DNA from: Pseudonocardia halophobica
GTDB taxonomy: Bacteria > Actinomycetota > Actinomycetes > Mycobacteriales > Pseudonocardiaceae
Direction of reading: 5' to 3'
Assembly: GCF_027922425.1 (NCBI RefSeq)
Contig: NZ_BSFQ01000005.1
Location: forward strand, 124,001-188,000
DNA: 64,000 nucleotides
Part shown: piece by piece, positions 35,724-45,042 of the stretch
Numbering within the stretch: position 1 is the first letter of the stretch
Layout of the letters: every line of letters begins with the position of its first letter
The notes under the pieces: model-generated
The model's database searches: none
Seen by the model: only the letters and a program-made list of their open reading frames with translations
What the model was told of the DNA's origin: nothing
Program-made: the position numbers and the translations under genes

Positions 35724-36883
35724 TGGATCAGATCCAGGTCATCGACGCCGACTCCCATCTCCACGAGCCACCGGATCTGTGGACCGCGAGGATGTCGGCA
35801 CGCAAGTGGGGCGAGAGCTCGATCCCGCACGTCGTCCGTGACGACCGGTCGGGGAACGACGTCTGGGTGATGGGTGGGCTGCCGGGCTGGCCGTCCGGCG
35901 GTGGCGCTCAGGCGGGCTGGAAGGAGTGGTTCCCGGCGCACCCGCCCCGGTTCGAGGACGCGGACCGGGCGGCCTCGGACCCCACCGAACGCCTGCGTTG
36001 GATGGACGAACACGGCATCTACGCCCAGCTCCTCTACTCCAACGTCGCACTGTTCCGGTCCGCGGAGCTCAGCAACTCGTCCTCGATGAACGAGGAGCTG
36101 CTCCTGGAGTGTCTCCGGGTGTACAACGACTTCCAGACCGAGTGGGCCGCTGCGGCCCCGGGCCGGTTCATCCCGCTGACGCAGATCCCGTTCTGGAACC
36201 TCGAGGCCTCCGTCGCCGAGGTGCTCCGGTGCGCCGAGAACGGGCATCGGGGGGTCGTCATGAGCCAGGAACCCGCTGCGTACGGCGCTCCGCCGCTCAT
36301 CGACCCGCACTGGGACCGACTCTGGGCCGTCGCCCAGGAGCTGGGCCTGCCCGTCAACTTCCACATCCTGACCGGTTCGTCCGCTGGTGGAGATGGTTCC
36401 GCCGACCTCCCCCCGGAGGACGACGCACTCCTCGTGGCGTCGACGGTCGGCTTCATCGCCGGGAACCTGCGGACGCTGTCGCACCTGATGGTCGCGGGAG
36501 TCTGCGACCGGTTCCCCCGGCTCAACTTCGTCACCGTCGAGAGCGGTATCGGATGGATACCGTTCTTCCTCGAGTCCATGGACTGGCAGTGGCAGAACAA
36601 CGCGGCGACGCGGGGACGAGAGCTCCTCCCGAGCGAGCTCTTCAAGCGACAGTGCTACGGCTGCTTCTGGTTCGAGGAGGGGGCGGCCAGGGCCGCGATC
36701 GACCTCGTCGGCGCCGACAACTTCATGTTCGAGACCGACTTCCCGCACCCCACTAGCCTCTCTCCCGGCGAGGCCACCATCGCGCAGTCTCCCCGGGCCC
36801 ACATCGAGAAGTTCGCCGACCTGCCCGAGGCCCACCTCCGCCAGATCCTCCACGGGAACGCCGCCCGGATCTACCACCTGTAG
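35714..36883 (+). CDS. Amidohydrolase-2 family metal-dependent enzyme
   Basis: TIM-barrel enzyme of the PF04909 group (ACMSD/gamma-resorcylate decarboxylase relatives), 389 residues. The metal motif is DADSHLHEP (His15, His17); other landmarks are MDEHGIYAQLLYSN, LPVNFHILTG (His), FVTVESGIGWIPFFLES and MFETDFPHPTS with a metal-binding Asp. Members decarboxylate or hydrolyse small acids and esters. GTG start inside the end of the CoA-transferase gene. The three genes 33154-36883 form one overlapping operon, so this enzyme should act next to CoA activation. Confidence 0.9.
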   Translation: MSLVDQIQVIDADSHLHEPPDLWTARMSARKWGESSIPHVVRDDRSGNDVWVMGGLPGWPSGGGAQAGWKEWFPAHPPRFEDADRAASDPTERLRWMDEHGIYAQLLYSNVALFRSAELSNSSSMNEELLLECLRVYNDFQTEWAAAAPGRFIPLTQIPFWNLEASVAEVLRCAENGHRGVVMSQEPAAYGAPPLIDPHWDRLWAVAQELGLPVNFHILTGSSAGGDGSADLPPEDDALLVASTVGFIAGNLRTLSHLMVAGVCDRFPRLNFVTVESGIGWIPFFLESMDWQWQNNAATRGRELLPSELFKRQCYGCFWFEEGAARAAIDLVGADNFMFETDFPHPTSLSPGEATIAQSPRAHIEKFADLPEAHLRQILHGNAARIYHL

Positions 36884-36902
36884 TCGGCTCCGGCGCGGCC
36901 CA

Positions 36903-37727
36903 TCAGGGCCTGGTCGTCCCGGTGCCGCCACCCCGGAGGGAGGTCAACGGTGTCCGCCGGTCGTCGTCGATCGCCATGACCAGTGTTCCGTCGGCCGTCC
37001 AGTAGTACGCGAGCTTGGCCTCCCACCGGTACAGGTCGGCACGGAACCAGGTGTGGACGACCTCGATCACCCCTTGGTCGCCGTGGGTCGTGCGATCCGC
37101 CGACAGGACAGGGGCGCCGATGTCGATGCCGAGCTTCTCGGCGACGGTGATGTCGGCGAGCTGGGCAGTGATGGACTGCTCCGCGTGGCTGACCGTCATC
37201 CCCTTGTCACGAAGGAGGTCGAACCGATCGTCCAAGTGGAAGTCGCGGGAACCGAGGTGCTCGGCGGCCGCCCCGCTCAGGTAATGCAACGCGTACGTGA
37301 ACGGCACGTCGTCGATGAACCGGCGCACCTCGATGGCGACGCCCTCCCCGCCGTTCATGGCCAGCCGGGCCCGGACGGAATGGGGGAAGGGGACGCCGGC
37401 CCGCACGGTCTGCTCGCGGATGGGGCTGCTGCTGTTCTCCAGGATGAGCTCGGCGAACGAGCCGGTCAGCGGCGTGACCCCGGGCTCCCGGGCGGCTCCG
37501 TCGGTGACGAAGGTTCCCTTGCCCTGCCGCCGCACGACCCAACCGCGCTGGGCGAGCTCGCCGAGCGCCAGGCGCACGGTCGCCTTGCTGCAGCCGAATT
37601 CCCGGGCCAGCCGGTCCTCGCTGTCGAGTGCGCTGCCGATCGGGTACTCGTTGTTCCGAATACGCTGCAGAACAATGGCGAAGACGCGTTGCCAGCGAGG
37701 TACCGGCAGCGATTCTGCAGGTGGCAT
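36903..37727 (-). CDS. GntR-family regulator, HutC (UTRA) subfamily
   Basis: Transcription factor of 274 residues. An N-terminal winged helix-turn-helix (residues 10-75: SEDRLAREFGCSKATVRLAL, RQGKGTFV) precedes a C-terminal UTRA ligand domain (EVRRFIDDVPFTYALHYLSG, LSADRTTHGDQGVIEVVHTW). UTRA domains bind small metabolites that release the protein from DNA. It is divergent from the VOC-SDR pair, and two exact copies of GTACCGAGGT lie in the gap as candidate operator halves. Confidence 0.92.
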   Translation of the reverse strand: MPPAESLPVPRWQRVFAIVLQRIRNNEYPIGSALDSEDRLAREFGCSKATVRLALGELAQRGWVVRRQGKGTFVTDGAAREPGVTPLTGSFAELILENSSSPIREQTVRAGVPFPHSVRARLAMNGGEGVAIEVRRFIDDVPFTYALHYLSGAAAEHLGSRDFHLDDRFDLLRDKGMTVSHAEQSITAQLADITVAEKLGIDIGAPVLSADRTTHGDQGVIEVVHTWFRADLYRWEAKLAYYWTADGTLVMAIDDDRRTPLTSLRGGGTGTTRP

Positions 37728-37802
37728 GGGAACCTCTCCGTCAGCGCTTCTCGTCCAGTGTCGGCCTCGTCGTCCGACCTGATGAGGTCGTTCCTCGTCA
37801 GG

Positions 37803-37904
37803 GTACCGAGGTGGTCGTCGCGGTGCCCGGTCGGCCCTGCGGCCATGTGCGGGGTGAGGCCTTCGGACTCGGGGCGCGACGACCGTCGCCGAACGTACCG
37901 AGGT
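37803..37904. promoter_or_regulatory. Direct repeats GTACCGAGGT in a divergent promoter region
   Basis: GTACCGAGGT occurs at 37803-37812 and again at 37895-37904, in the 233-bp gap between the HutC-type regulator and the VOC gene. The first copy is part of CCTCG-N9-CGAGG. They may bind the neighbouring regulator (inference). Confidence 0.35.
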
Positions 37905-37960
37905 CCGGACCGGTCGAGCATGGGGGATGAGATCCCTCGAACCGTCGCGGAGGTGTGGAA

Positions 37961-38464
37961 ATGAAAAAGCCGACGTCCCTATCTGCCGAATGTCGAGTTC
38001 ATTCTGGGCAGGAACCGATAAGTATCGACCATGTCGTCATCGCCTCATCGGATCTGGAGCGCTCGGCAGCCTTCTATCGCGAAGTCCTCGGCGTGACCGT
38101 CATCTCGGCAACGCCGAACTTCCATCAGTACCGGCTGTCCGGTCAGATGCTGAACGTCCACGGACCCGGACTGGTCGACGCCACGGATCCGAGTATGCTC
38201 GCCCGGCTCCCGGTGCGGCCCGGTGGCAGCGACCTCTGCTTCCGTTGGCCCGGTGACATCGCCGACGCGTGTGCCCACCTCGACCGGTGCGGTGTGGTCG
38301 TCCAGACGGGTCCGTGTCAGCGGTCCGGTGCGCGGGGCGCGGGGGTGAGCGTCTACTTCCGTGACCCGGACGGGACCCTGTTGGAGTTCATCACCTACCC
38401 CGCCGAGGACCGCGGCGCGAGCGGCGTCCCGGGTGTCATGGCGGAGTCGTCGGATTTGGGCTGA
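37961..38464 (+). CDS. VOC superfamily (glyoxalase/dioxygenase fold) protein
   Basis: Protein of 167 residues with one paired beta-alpha-beta-beta-beta unit. Metal ligand candidates are His in ISIDHVVIAS, His in NVHGPG and Glu in TLLEFITYP. Family members isomerise, add water or oxygen, or bind antibiotics. ATG 37961 lies 7 bp after GGAGG. A non-catalytic-looking SDR follows 4 bp later. Confidence 0.88.
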   Translation: MKKPTSLSAECRVHSGQEPISIDHVVIASSDLERSAAFYREVLGVTVISATPNFHQYRLSGQMLNVHGPGLVDATDPSMLARLPVRPGGSDLCFRWPGDIADACAHLDRCGVVVQTGPCQRSGARGAGVSVYFRDPDGTLLEFITYPAEDRGASGVPGVMAESSDLG

Positions 38465-38468
38465 GCAC

Positions 38469-39245
38469 GTGGATCTCGGACTGTCAGAACGTGTGGTACT
38501 GGTCACGGGCGGTTCGGCGGGCCTCGGGTTCGCCCTCGTCGACCGGTTGCTCGACGAGGGGGCACGGGTTGCGTTCTGCGGCCGGGACCCGCGGCGGCTC
38601 GCCGCTGCCCAGACGAAGCTCGCGCGACACGGCGGCGCGTGCCTCGCCGTTCGGGCGGATGTGCGGTCGGTCGATCAGCTGGAGGGCTTCGTCCGGGCCG
38701 CGGAGGAGACCTTCGGGGGAGTCGACGCCCTCGTCAACAACGCCGGGAGCGCGGCAGGCGGCGAGTTCGAGGCGAACGACGATGCCTACTGGCAGGCCGA
38801 CCTGGACGCCAAGCTCATGTCCGCGGTCCGCGCGTCCCGACTGGTCATCCCGCGGCTGCGCTCGCGGGGCGGCGGCTCCATCCTGAACGTTCTGTCGGTC
38901 TGGGCGAGGACCCCTGGTGCGGGCAGCACCCCGAGCTCGGTGAGCAGGGCGGCGGGACTGGCCCTCACGAAGGCGTTGTCCCACGAGTGTGGCCGCGACG
39001 GCATTCGGGTGAACGCCGTGCTCATCGGCATCCTGCGGAGCACTCAGTGGGAGGCCGCCGCCGAGCGGCAGGGGGTGTCCCCGGAGCAGTTCTACTGCGA
39101 CGTGGCCGCCGAGTACGCCATTCCGCTCGGCGCCGTCGGCGCCGCCGAGGACTTCGCCGATCTCGGCGCCTTCCTGCTCTCCCGGCGCGCGACCTACGTC
39201 AGCGGGGCCGCGATCAACCTCGACGGAGGGCTGAGCCTGGCGTAG
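38469..39245 (+). CDS. SDR-family protein without the catalytic Tyr and Lys
   Basis: Short-chain dehydrogenase fold of 258 residues. The cofactor motif TGGSAGLGFA, the NNAG motif (VNNAGS) and the C-terminal GAAINLDGG are intact. Where YxxxK should stand, the sequence is SSVSR (in PSSVSRAAGLALTK), so Tyr is Ser and Lys is Arg, although the Ser of the triad remains in NVLSVW. A standard oxidoreductase reaction is therefore doubtful; it may be a pseudoenzyme or use different chemistry. GTG start at 38469, 4 bp after the VOC gene. Confidence 0.85.
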   Translation: MDLGLSERVVLVTGGSAGLGFALVDRLLDEGARVAFCGRDPRRLAAAQTKLARHGGACLAVRADVRSVDQLEGFVRAAEETFGGVDALVNNAGSAAGGEFEANDDAYWQADLDAKLMSAVRASRLVIPRLRSRGGGSILNVLSVWARTPGAGSTPSSVSRAAGLALTKALSHECGRDGIRVNAVLIGILRSTQWEAAAERQGVSPEQFYCDVAAEYAIPLGAVGAAEDFADLGAFLLSRRATYVSGAAINLDGGLSLA

Positions 39246-39310
39246 GGACGAGCAGGACCTGGGTGGACGACACGTCGGTCCGATCGCGCGTACAGGTTCA
39301 TGGGAGTATG

Positions 39311-39324
39311 AAGAGGGTACTCTT
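39311..39324. promoter_or_regulatory. Perfect AAGAG-N4-CTCTT motif in a convergent gap
   Basis: AAGAG-GGTA-CTCTT, both arms exact, with GCGATCGC at 39332-39339. It lies between the stops of two convergent genes (39245 and 39355), where an operator is unexpected. It may mark a former promoter. Confidence 0.45.
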
Positions 39325-39354
39325 ACGGCCCGCGATCGCGCCGGACCGGTCTGC

Positions 39355-40797
39355 TCAGCCCGGTAGGTCCAGCGAAGTTCGTGTGGGGGCGGAGGAGACG
39401 TCCGCTCTCCCGGTGGGACTCCGCCGGGAGACGACGACGGTGTACGCCGTGCCGACCGCCCACAACGCCGAGACGAACAGCAGCGACCCGCGGAACCCCG
39501 ACTGCCCTCCGCCGAGGATCAGCATCAGGGCCACGCCGAGCGCGCTGCCCGCCGTCAGGCCGAGGCTACGCAGGACCATGTTGAAGGCCAGCGCGCTGCC
39601 GGTCTCGGACTCGGGCACGTGGGGCACCATCAGGACGGGGATCGACGCAAAGGTGAAGCCGCTGCCGAGGCCGTTGACCGCCATCCACACCAGGAGCTGC
39701 CACAGGCTGTGGGGGAACAGCGCCAGCCCGACGGTGGACACCAGCGACAGGACGCAGCCGACGGGGAGTAGTACGTCGTTGCCCCAGCGGCCCGACATGA
39801 GTCTCGCGACCCGGCTCCCGAGCACGCTCAGCACCGAGTAGGGGACCAGCAGCAGGCCGGTCACCGCGGTCGACATGCCCAGGCCGAACCCCGCGGCGTC
39901 CGGTCCCGTGCCGACCGCGACGACGCACAGCGTCAGCAGCGCATAGGTGCCGACACCGGCGATCACGCTGACCACATTGGGGCTCGCGAGCCCAGGACGG
40001 AAGGCCAAGGAGAGGTCGACGAGCGGGTAGCCGTTGCGCAGTGTCCACCAGACCCACCCCACGGACAGGACCACCCCGACGGCCCCGAGTCCCAAGGTCC
40101 AGGGCGAGGTCCAGCCCCATTGGTCCCCCTGGGTGAGGGGCAGCAGCACGGCGACGAGACCGGCGCTGAGCACGACGGCGCCCACCCAGTCCACCCGGAC
40201 GGGCTCGCCCACCGTGGTCCGCGGCACGTACCGCACCGTCAGGGCCGTCGTGAGGACGACGAGGCCCAGGCCGAGCCCGAAGGCGGCGCGCAGCCCGCCC
40301 TCCTCGGCCATCAGGGAGGTGAGCGGGAAGCCCAGGCCCGCACCGGCCATGCCGGTCACTGACAGGAAAGCGATGGTGGATGCCCGACGCCCGAGGGGTA
40401 CGGCGTCGCGGGCGACGGCCAGGGCGAGCGGGATCAGCGCAAGCCCGAGGCCTTGCATCGCGCGGCCGGCCACGAAGATCGGGAAGGACGGGGCGACCAG
40501 GGACAGCACGAGCCCCCCCACCACGGTGCCGAGGCCGGTGAGCAGCATGGCGCGGCGGAGCCTGCCGCCCCCGAGGCGGCCGAGGATCGGGGTGCTCACC
40601 GTCGCCGCGAGCAGCGGTGCGGTCAGTGACCACTGGGCGGAGCTGACCGAGACGTCGAACATCGTCGCGATGGAGGGGATGAGCGGGGTGCCCAGGCTGC
40701 CGATGACGGCCCCGACCGTCGTGATCATCGATAGTGCGACGACGAGACCACGACTGTGCGCCTCGTCGACCGGGCGCGCGGGTGTGCCGGAGGCCAT
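39355..40797 (-). CDS. MFS transporter, DHA2-like exporter (14 helices)
   Basis: Membrane protein of 480 residues and a close paralogue of the transporter at 22816-24255. The two share LGTPLIPSIAT, TPILGR, GRAMQGLGLALIPLA, GVGTYAL, LGSRxARL and GSGFTFASIPVLMVP, and the same fourteen-helix layout. Probable proton-driven export of a small hydrophobic molecule. ATG 40797. A degenerate motif copy (TAGAG-CACA-CTCAT) lies 38 bp upstream. Confidence 0.9.
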   Translation of the reverse strand: MASGTPARPVDEAHSRGLVVALSMITTVGAVIGSLGTPLIPSIATMFDVSVSSAQWSLTAPLLAATVSTPILGRLGGGRLRRAMLLTGLGTVVGGLVLSLVAPSFPIFVAGRAMQGLGLALIPLALAVARDAVPLGRRASTIAFLSVTGMAGAGLGFPLTSLMAEEGGLRAAFGLGLGLVVLTTALTVRYVPRTTVGEPVRVDWVGAVVLSAGLVAVLLPLTQGDQWGWTSPWTLGLGAVGVVLSVGWVWWTLRNGYPLVDLSLAFRPGLASPNVVSVIAGVGTYALLTLCVVAVGTGPDAAGFGLGMSTAVTGLLLVPYSVLSVLGSRVARLMSGRWGNDVLLPVGCVLSLVSTVGLALFPHSLWQLLVWMAVNGLGSGFTFASIPVLMVPHVPESETGSALAFNMVLRSLGLTAGSALGVALMLILGGGQSGFRGSLLFVSALWAVGTAYTVVVSRRSPTGRADVSSAPTRTSLDLPG

Positions 40798-40834
40798 GGT
40801 TCCCGTCTCGAGGGTTACGGCAGGGTCGATCCAG

Positions 40835-40848
40835 TAGAGCACACTCAT
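40835..40848. promoter_or_regulatory. Degenerate AAGAG-N4-CTCTT motif before the MFS gene
   Basis: TAGAG-CACA-CTCAT, one mismatch per arm, 38 bp before the MFS start. The paralogous MFS gene has its own copy at a similar distance (45 bp). Confidence 0.35.
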
Positions 40849-40940
40849 TGCCGCCGTGGCGTATCGGCGCCGGCCTCGGGCGACGCACAGACGTACGCCC
40901 GGCGCCGCTCGGGTGCCGGGTGCGCGCCCGTCGAGTGCGC

Positions 40941-41855
40941 TCACACCGCGGCGTCGACGCTCACCCCGGTCAGACGCTCGGCCTCGGCCCACAGCCGGGC
41001 CGCGACGTCGGCGTCGAGGGCCTTGCGCGTCGGCTTCGCCACCGCGGGTCGACCGACCAGGTTCCAGCGGGGCCCGTAGTAGCCGCCCTGGACGACGTCG
41101 GGGCTGGTTGCGGCGTAGACCATCGGCTCACCACCGGCCTCGGCGCTGTGCTGCGGGGTGATCTTCCAGGAGATCCGGAAGAAGAGGCTCGGGTCGCCGC
41201 CCATCTGGGGTCCGTTCGCCGCGATGTTGGTCGCGGCGTTGCCGGGGTGCGCCCCGAGCGACAGCAGGTTCCAGCCGCGCTCGGTGGCGATCCGGGCGAG
41301 CTGCTTGCTCAGGATCAGGTCGGCGAGCTTGGACTGGGCGTACGCCTGCGTGCGGTCGTACGACTTCTCCCAGTTGAGGTCGTCGAAGCGGATCCGCCCG
41401 ATGGCGGAGGTGCCGCTGCTCATGGTCACCACCCGCGGCGCCTCGGCCTTGAGCAGGAGCGGGAGCAGGCGGACCGTCAGCGCGAACGGGCCGAGGAAGT
41501 TGCTGCCGAACTGCAGCTCGAACCCGTCAACGGTCTCATGGCGTACCGGCGGGAACATCACGCCGGCGTTGTTGACGAGGATGTCGAGCGGACGACCGTC
41601 GGCGACGAGACCGTCGGCGAACTCCTTCACCGACGCGAGGTCGGCGAGGTCGATGCGGCGCACCTGGACGTCCGCGGCGGGGTGGGCGGCCAGGATGTCC
41701 GCCTTGGCCTGCTCGCCCTTGGCCACGGTGCGGACGGCGAGGACGACCGTGGCACCCGCACCGGCCAGTCGGGTGGCCGCCGCCTTGCCGGTGCCGCTGT
41801 TGCCGCCGGTGACCACCGCGAGCCGTCCGGTCAGGTCGGGAAGGATGGTGTTCAT
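40941..41855 (-). CDS. SDR-family oxidoreductase, retinol-dehydrogenase-like
   Basis: Short-chain dehydrogenase of 304 residues. [12 protein letters not shown] cofactor motif, LVNNAGVM, the triad Ser in VTMSSG and catalytic YAQSK. The longer C-terminal half with [11 protein letters not shown] is typical of the retinol dehydrogenase/WW-domain oxidoreductase-like branch. ATG at 41855. A long inverted repeat lies 50 bp upstream, so a TetR-type repressor encoded elsewhere probably controls it. Confidence 0.92.
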   Translation of the reverse strand: MNTILPDLTGRLAVVTGGNSGTGKAAATRLAGAGATVVLAVRTVAKGEQAKADILAAHPAADVQVRRIDLADLASVKEFADGLVADGRPLDILVNNAGVMFPPVRHETVDGFELQFGSNFLGPFALTVRLLPLLLKAEAPRVVTMSSGTSAIGRIRFDDLNWEKSYDRTQAYAQSKLADLILSKQLARIATERGWNLLSLGAHPGNAATNIAANGPQMGGDPSLFFRISWKITPQHSAEAGGEPMVYAATSPDVVQGGYYGPRWNLVGRPAVAKPTRKALDADVAARLWAEAERLTGVSVDAAV

Positions 41856-42288
41856 GATCTGCGCTCCTCATTGGTTCGTCTGCCTGCGGACACCACTTTA
41901 CACACCAGCGGTCTGTAATTTACAGACTGCTGGTCTGTTAGAACGCTCACAGGTGTCGGGTCCTCGACGTCGTGGTCGTGTCCCCTCGGCGGTGCCGGTG
42001 CGCACGTTCGACCCGGCGGTCTGACGGGCCGAAGTGCAGGCACAGGCGTCCGCCCGTCTGAGCCTTCCACGGGTCTGTGGGGCTCAACGGTGCCGCCGCT
42101 CGGCGTGTGCGGCGGGCTCGCGCGACCGACTCCGGCGACGATTGCGTTTTCGACTCCGTCGTCGTTGCCGGACACGCACCGCGCAGTGCCGTGGAACCGG
42201 GAGGGGAACTGGGAGGATCGACGTCGTCGGGCGCTCGGTGGCGGAGCCGGTGCGCACGGCGACCGGGCCGGGGAAGTGGAGGTCGTCG
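41856..42288. other. Divergent intergenic region, 433 bp
   Basis: Between the minus-strand SDR and the plus-strand CtaG-like gene. It contains the inverted repeat at 41905-41933. The rest is GC-rich without a credible gene; the frame upstream of 42289 encodes only an Arg-rich leader. Confidence 0.6.
41905..41933. promoter_or_regulatory. 29-bp inverted repeat, TetR-type operator
   Basis: Arms CCAGCGGTCTGTAA and TTACAGACTGCTGG are inverted copies with one mismatch and a single central base. A further half copy, GGTCTGTTA, lies at 41932-41940. It sits just upstream of the SDR start at 41855, in a markedly AT-richer patch. The size and symmetry fit a dimeric TetR-like regulator. Confidence 0.65.
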
Positions 42289-43185
42289 ATGCCTGACGAG
42301 ACGGGTGGGGACGGGCGCGGCGCGACGCCTGCGAATCGCCCGCGGCTCGGGCGGCTGGTCGCCGCGGCGCTGGCCGAGTTGGTGGCCGCGACGCTGGTGA
42401 TCCTCGGGTTCGCCGCGCTGTGGGCGCCGTCCGAGGGTACGGCCGCGGCCGTCGACCACGGTCACCACGGCGGGGGTGTGAGCGCGGACGTGACCACCCT
42501 CGTGTTGGCGGTGGTGCTGGTCGCCGGAGCGGTCCTGGCCGGGTGGTGGTTGCGCGGTCGCGGGAGCCCCGCGCTGTCGGAGGTGCACGTCGGCCTGCTC
42601 GTCGCCGGGGCAGCGGTCGTGGTCGTTGCCGTGTCGCCGTGGGCCTGGGACCTCGCCTGGTCCTCGCACGTGGGGATGATGGCGCAGATGATGGGCCTGA
42701 TGGTCGTCGGGCCCGCGCTCCTCGTGGCAGCCCACCGGACCGGGTCGGTGGCGCGCATGCCGCCCGCGTCGGGGGTGCGGGTCGGGGTCCTGGCGGTGCT
42801 GTACCTGCTCGTGCTCTACGCGTGGCACGTGCCGACGCTGCACGGCCTCGTCACGTCGGTGCCGCTGGTGCAGATGGCGCAGGTGGTCAGCACCGGTCTG
42901 GTCGGACTGCTGTTCTGTAGCGCCGTCCTCCCTCGTGCGAGCGACGGACCCGACGTCCGACGACACCGAGGGGTCCTGGTCGTCGGCGGTGGCTCGGGCG
43001 TGCTGGGGCTGGCCATGCTGCTGAGCCCCTACCCGCTGATGGCGGGCGGCGCCGGGTTCCTCGGGCTGGGGCCGCTGGTCGACCAACGCCTGGCAGGCGC
43101 GCTGATGATGCTGATCGACGTCCTCGTCCTGATCCCGCTGTTTCGCCGCACAGCGCCGGCTACCGAGCGTCGACCCGGCCCGTGA
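42289..43185 (+). CDS. CtaG-like (caa3-type) cytochrome c oxidase assembly membrane protein
   Basis: Membrane protein of 298 residues with about seven hydrophobic segments. [18 protein letters not shown] and [14 protein letters not shown] match the CtaG/caa3 assembly family, in which His and Met residues bind copper. A His-rich DHGHHGGG stretch lies in the first external loop. ATG 42289 follows GTGGAGG. Its role here is unclear: no oxidase genes are near. Copper delivery to a terminal oxidase is the family role; a link to the catabolic genes would be speculation. Confidence 0.7.
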   Translation: MPDETGGDGRGATPANRPRLGRLVAAALAELVAATLVILGFAALWAPSEGTAAAVDHGHHGGGVSADVTTLVLAVVLVAGAVLAGWWLRGRGSPALSEVHVGLLVAGAAVVVVAVSPWAWDLAWSSHVGMMAQMMGLMVVGPALLVAAHRTGSVARMPPASGVRVGVLAVLYLLVLYAWHVPTLHGLVTSVPLVQMAQVVSTGLVGLLFCSAVLPRASDGPDVRRHRGVLVVGGGSGVLGLAMLLSPYPLMAGGAGFLGLGPLVDQRLAGALMMLIDVLVLIPLFRRTAPATERRPGP

Positions 43186-43375
43186 CGCGGGCGACCGCCT
43201 CGGCCACGAGCTCGTATGAGGCGAGCTCGCCCGGTAGGTCGTGGACGCTGCAGAAGCCGTGCGTCCGGCGCGCGGACCGGCGCAGCTCGACCGGCACCCC
43301 CGCCTCGGCGAGTCGCTGGGCGTAGGCCTCCCCCTCGTCCCGGAGCACGTCGTGCTCCGCGCTCCCGGGAGTTCG
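43160..43375 (-). pseudogene. Alpha/beta-hydrolase (hormone-sensitive-lipase-like) C-terminal remnant
   Basis: The minus strand reads [18 protein letters not shown], then [20 protein letters not shown] and a helix up to a stop at 43160-43162. This is the last strand-turn-helix region of alpha/beta-hydrolase-3 esterases, with the triad Asp in EHDVLRDEG and His in THGF. The rest of the enzyme, including the nucleophile, is absent: upstream on that strand lies the end of the acyl-CoA synthetase. About 70 codons remain. Confidence 0.7.
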
Positions 43376-43448
43376 GCGCCGTCTGAGCGGTCCACCCGCG
43401 ACACCCCGGGCCCACCGTTCCCCTCCGGACGGCGGGCCCGCGAGTCGC

Positions 43449-45017
43449 TCAGGGGGAGCGGAGCCGGCGCCGCAGGAGCTTGCCCGCGGCGGAGTAGGGC
43501 AGGGCGGTTCGGAACTCGATCTCGCGCGGCACCTTGAAGCCGGCCAGCACCGAGCGGGCGTGTCCGCGGATGCGCTCCGCGAGCTCGGGGCCCGCCACGA
43601 CGCCCGGCGCGGGGACGACCACCGCGTGCACCCGCTGCCCCCATTCGGGATCCGGCCGCCCGACCACCGCGACCTCGCCCACCTCCGGGTGGGCACGCAG
43701 CGCGTCCTCCACCTCGGCCGGGTAGACGTTGACCGACCCGGAGAGGATGAGGTCGGTGCGCCGGTCGACGATGTAGAGCCAGCCGTCCGCGTCGATGCGG
43801 CCCGCGTCCCCGGCGGTGTAGAACTCACCGCGCCGCATGGCGGCGGTCTTGTCCTCGTCGCCGAGGTAGCTGCTGGTCACCCCGCCCGGGTTGCGGATCC
43901 AGAGGGTGCCGACCTCGCCGGGAGGGACCTCGACGCCCGCGTCGTCGAGGATCCGCATGGTGGCGCCGTTGCCGTCGTGGCGGCCGACGCTGCCGGGGTG
44001 GGCCAGCCAGTCCTTCGGGCCGATCGAGGTGCCCCAGCCCTCCGACGAGCCGTAGTACTCCCAGAGGACGGGTCCCCACCACTCCATCATCGCCTGTTTG
44101 ACAGGCACCGGCGTCGCCGAGCCCGCGTGGCAGACGGTGTGCAGGCTGGACAGGTCGTAGGACTCGCGGACCTCCCGCGGCAGTGCCAGCAACCGGTGGA
44201 AGTGGATGGGCGCGAGCTGCGCGGTGGTGACGCGGTGCTCCTGCACCCGAGACAGGAAGTCTTCGGCCTCCCACTTCGTGGTGAGCAGCACGGTGTGCCC
44301 GCGGTGCAGTGCGTGGGTGCCCCAGGAGCCTGGCAGACCGTGATACAGCGGGCCGCCGACCAGGGTGATCGCGGCGGGATCGGGGAGCATTCCGCGCAGC
44401 CGCATCATCGGGTCGGTGCGCAGCTCAGCGCTCTCCGGGTCGACCGACGCGCTGATCGGCCAGCTCACGCCCTTCGGCCTGCCCGTGGTCCCGGAGGTGT
44501 AGAGCATCGTCTGGGCGTGCACGCGGTCTGCCGGGGCCGTCACAGGTCGCCCGGCGAGGAAGTCCGCGTAGTCGCGGTGCGGGCCCGTCGGGCCGCCGAT
44601 CTGCACGAGGTCGGTGGCGGGTCGGTCCAGGGTCGCGAGCGCGGCGGCGGCGGTCGCGGCGTGTGCCGCGTCGGCGACGACCAGCCGGGCGCCGCTGTCC
44701 CGCACGATGTAGGCGACCTCGCCGACGGTCAGGTGGGTGTTGATCGGCACCGGAGGCATCCCGACCTGGCCCGCGCCGAACACCATGGCGAAGAACTCGG
44801 GGACGTTACCCAGCAGCAGCGCGACCCGGTCGCCCAGGACGAGCCCGGTGGCGCGCAACGCGTGCGACACCTGGTTGACCGCGGCGGCCAGCTCCCCGTA
44901 CGTCGTCTCGGCCCCGTCCTGGGTCGCGACGGCCACCCGGTCCGGCCGACGCTCGGCGTGCCTGTGGAACCCGATCAGCTCCTCGTCCGGCCGTCCGGCC
45001 GGTGCCTCGTCCGTCAT
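43449..45017 (-). CDS. Acyl-CoA synthetase (AMP-binding family)
   Basis: Acid-CoA ligase of 522 residues. Adenylate motif [12 protein letters not shown]5 motif [10 protein letters not shown]8 hinge [11 protein letters not shown] and catalytic Lys in [11 protein letters not shown] at the C-terminus. ATG 45017 follows GGAGGGGAG. It resembles bile-acid/cyclohexanecarboxylate-type ligases ([17 protein letters not shown]), but the substrate is not certain. A motif copy lies 26-39 bp upstream in the gap shared with the divergent SDR. Confidence 0.92.
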   Translation of the reverse strand: MTDEAPAGRPDEELIGFHRHAERRPDRVAVATQDGAETTYGELAAAVNQVSHALRATGLVLGDRVALLLGNVPEFFAMVFGAGQVGMPPVPINTHLTVGEVAYIVRDSGARLVVADAAHAATAAAALATLDRPATDLVQIGGPTGPHRDYADFLAGRPVTAPADRVHAQTMLYTSGTTGRPKGVSWPISASVDPESAELRTDPMMRLRGMLPDPAAITLVGGPLYHGLPGSWGTHALHRGHTVLLTTKWEAEDFLSRVQEHRVTTAQLAPIHFHRLLALPREVRESYDLSSLHTVCHAGSATPVPVKQAMMEWWGPVLWEYYGSSEGWGTSIGPKDWLAHPGSVGRHDGNGATMRILDDAGVEVPPGEVGTLWIRNPGGVTSSYLGDEDKTAAMRRGEFYTAGDAGRIDADGWLYIVDRRTDLILSGSVNVYPAEVEDALRAHPEVGEVAVVGRPDPEWGQRVHAVVVPAPGVVAGPELAERIRGHARSVLAGFKVPREIEFRTALPYSAAGKLLRRRLRSP

Positions 45018-45042
45018 CGTCGACTCCCCTCCACAGCCCGCC

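Noticed and set aside
42034..42288. N-terminal extension of the CtaG-like protein
   Set aside because: Arg-rich, unlike any membrane-protein leader; ATG 42289 has its own ribosome site.
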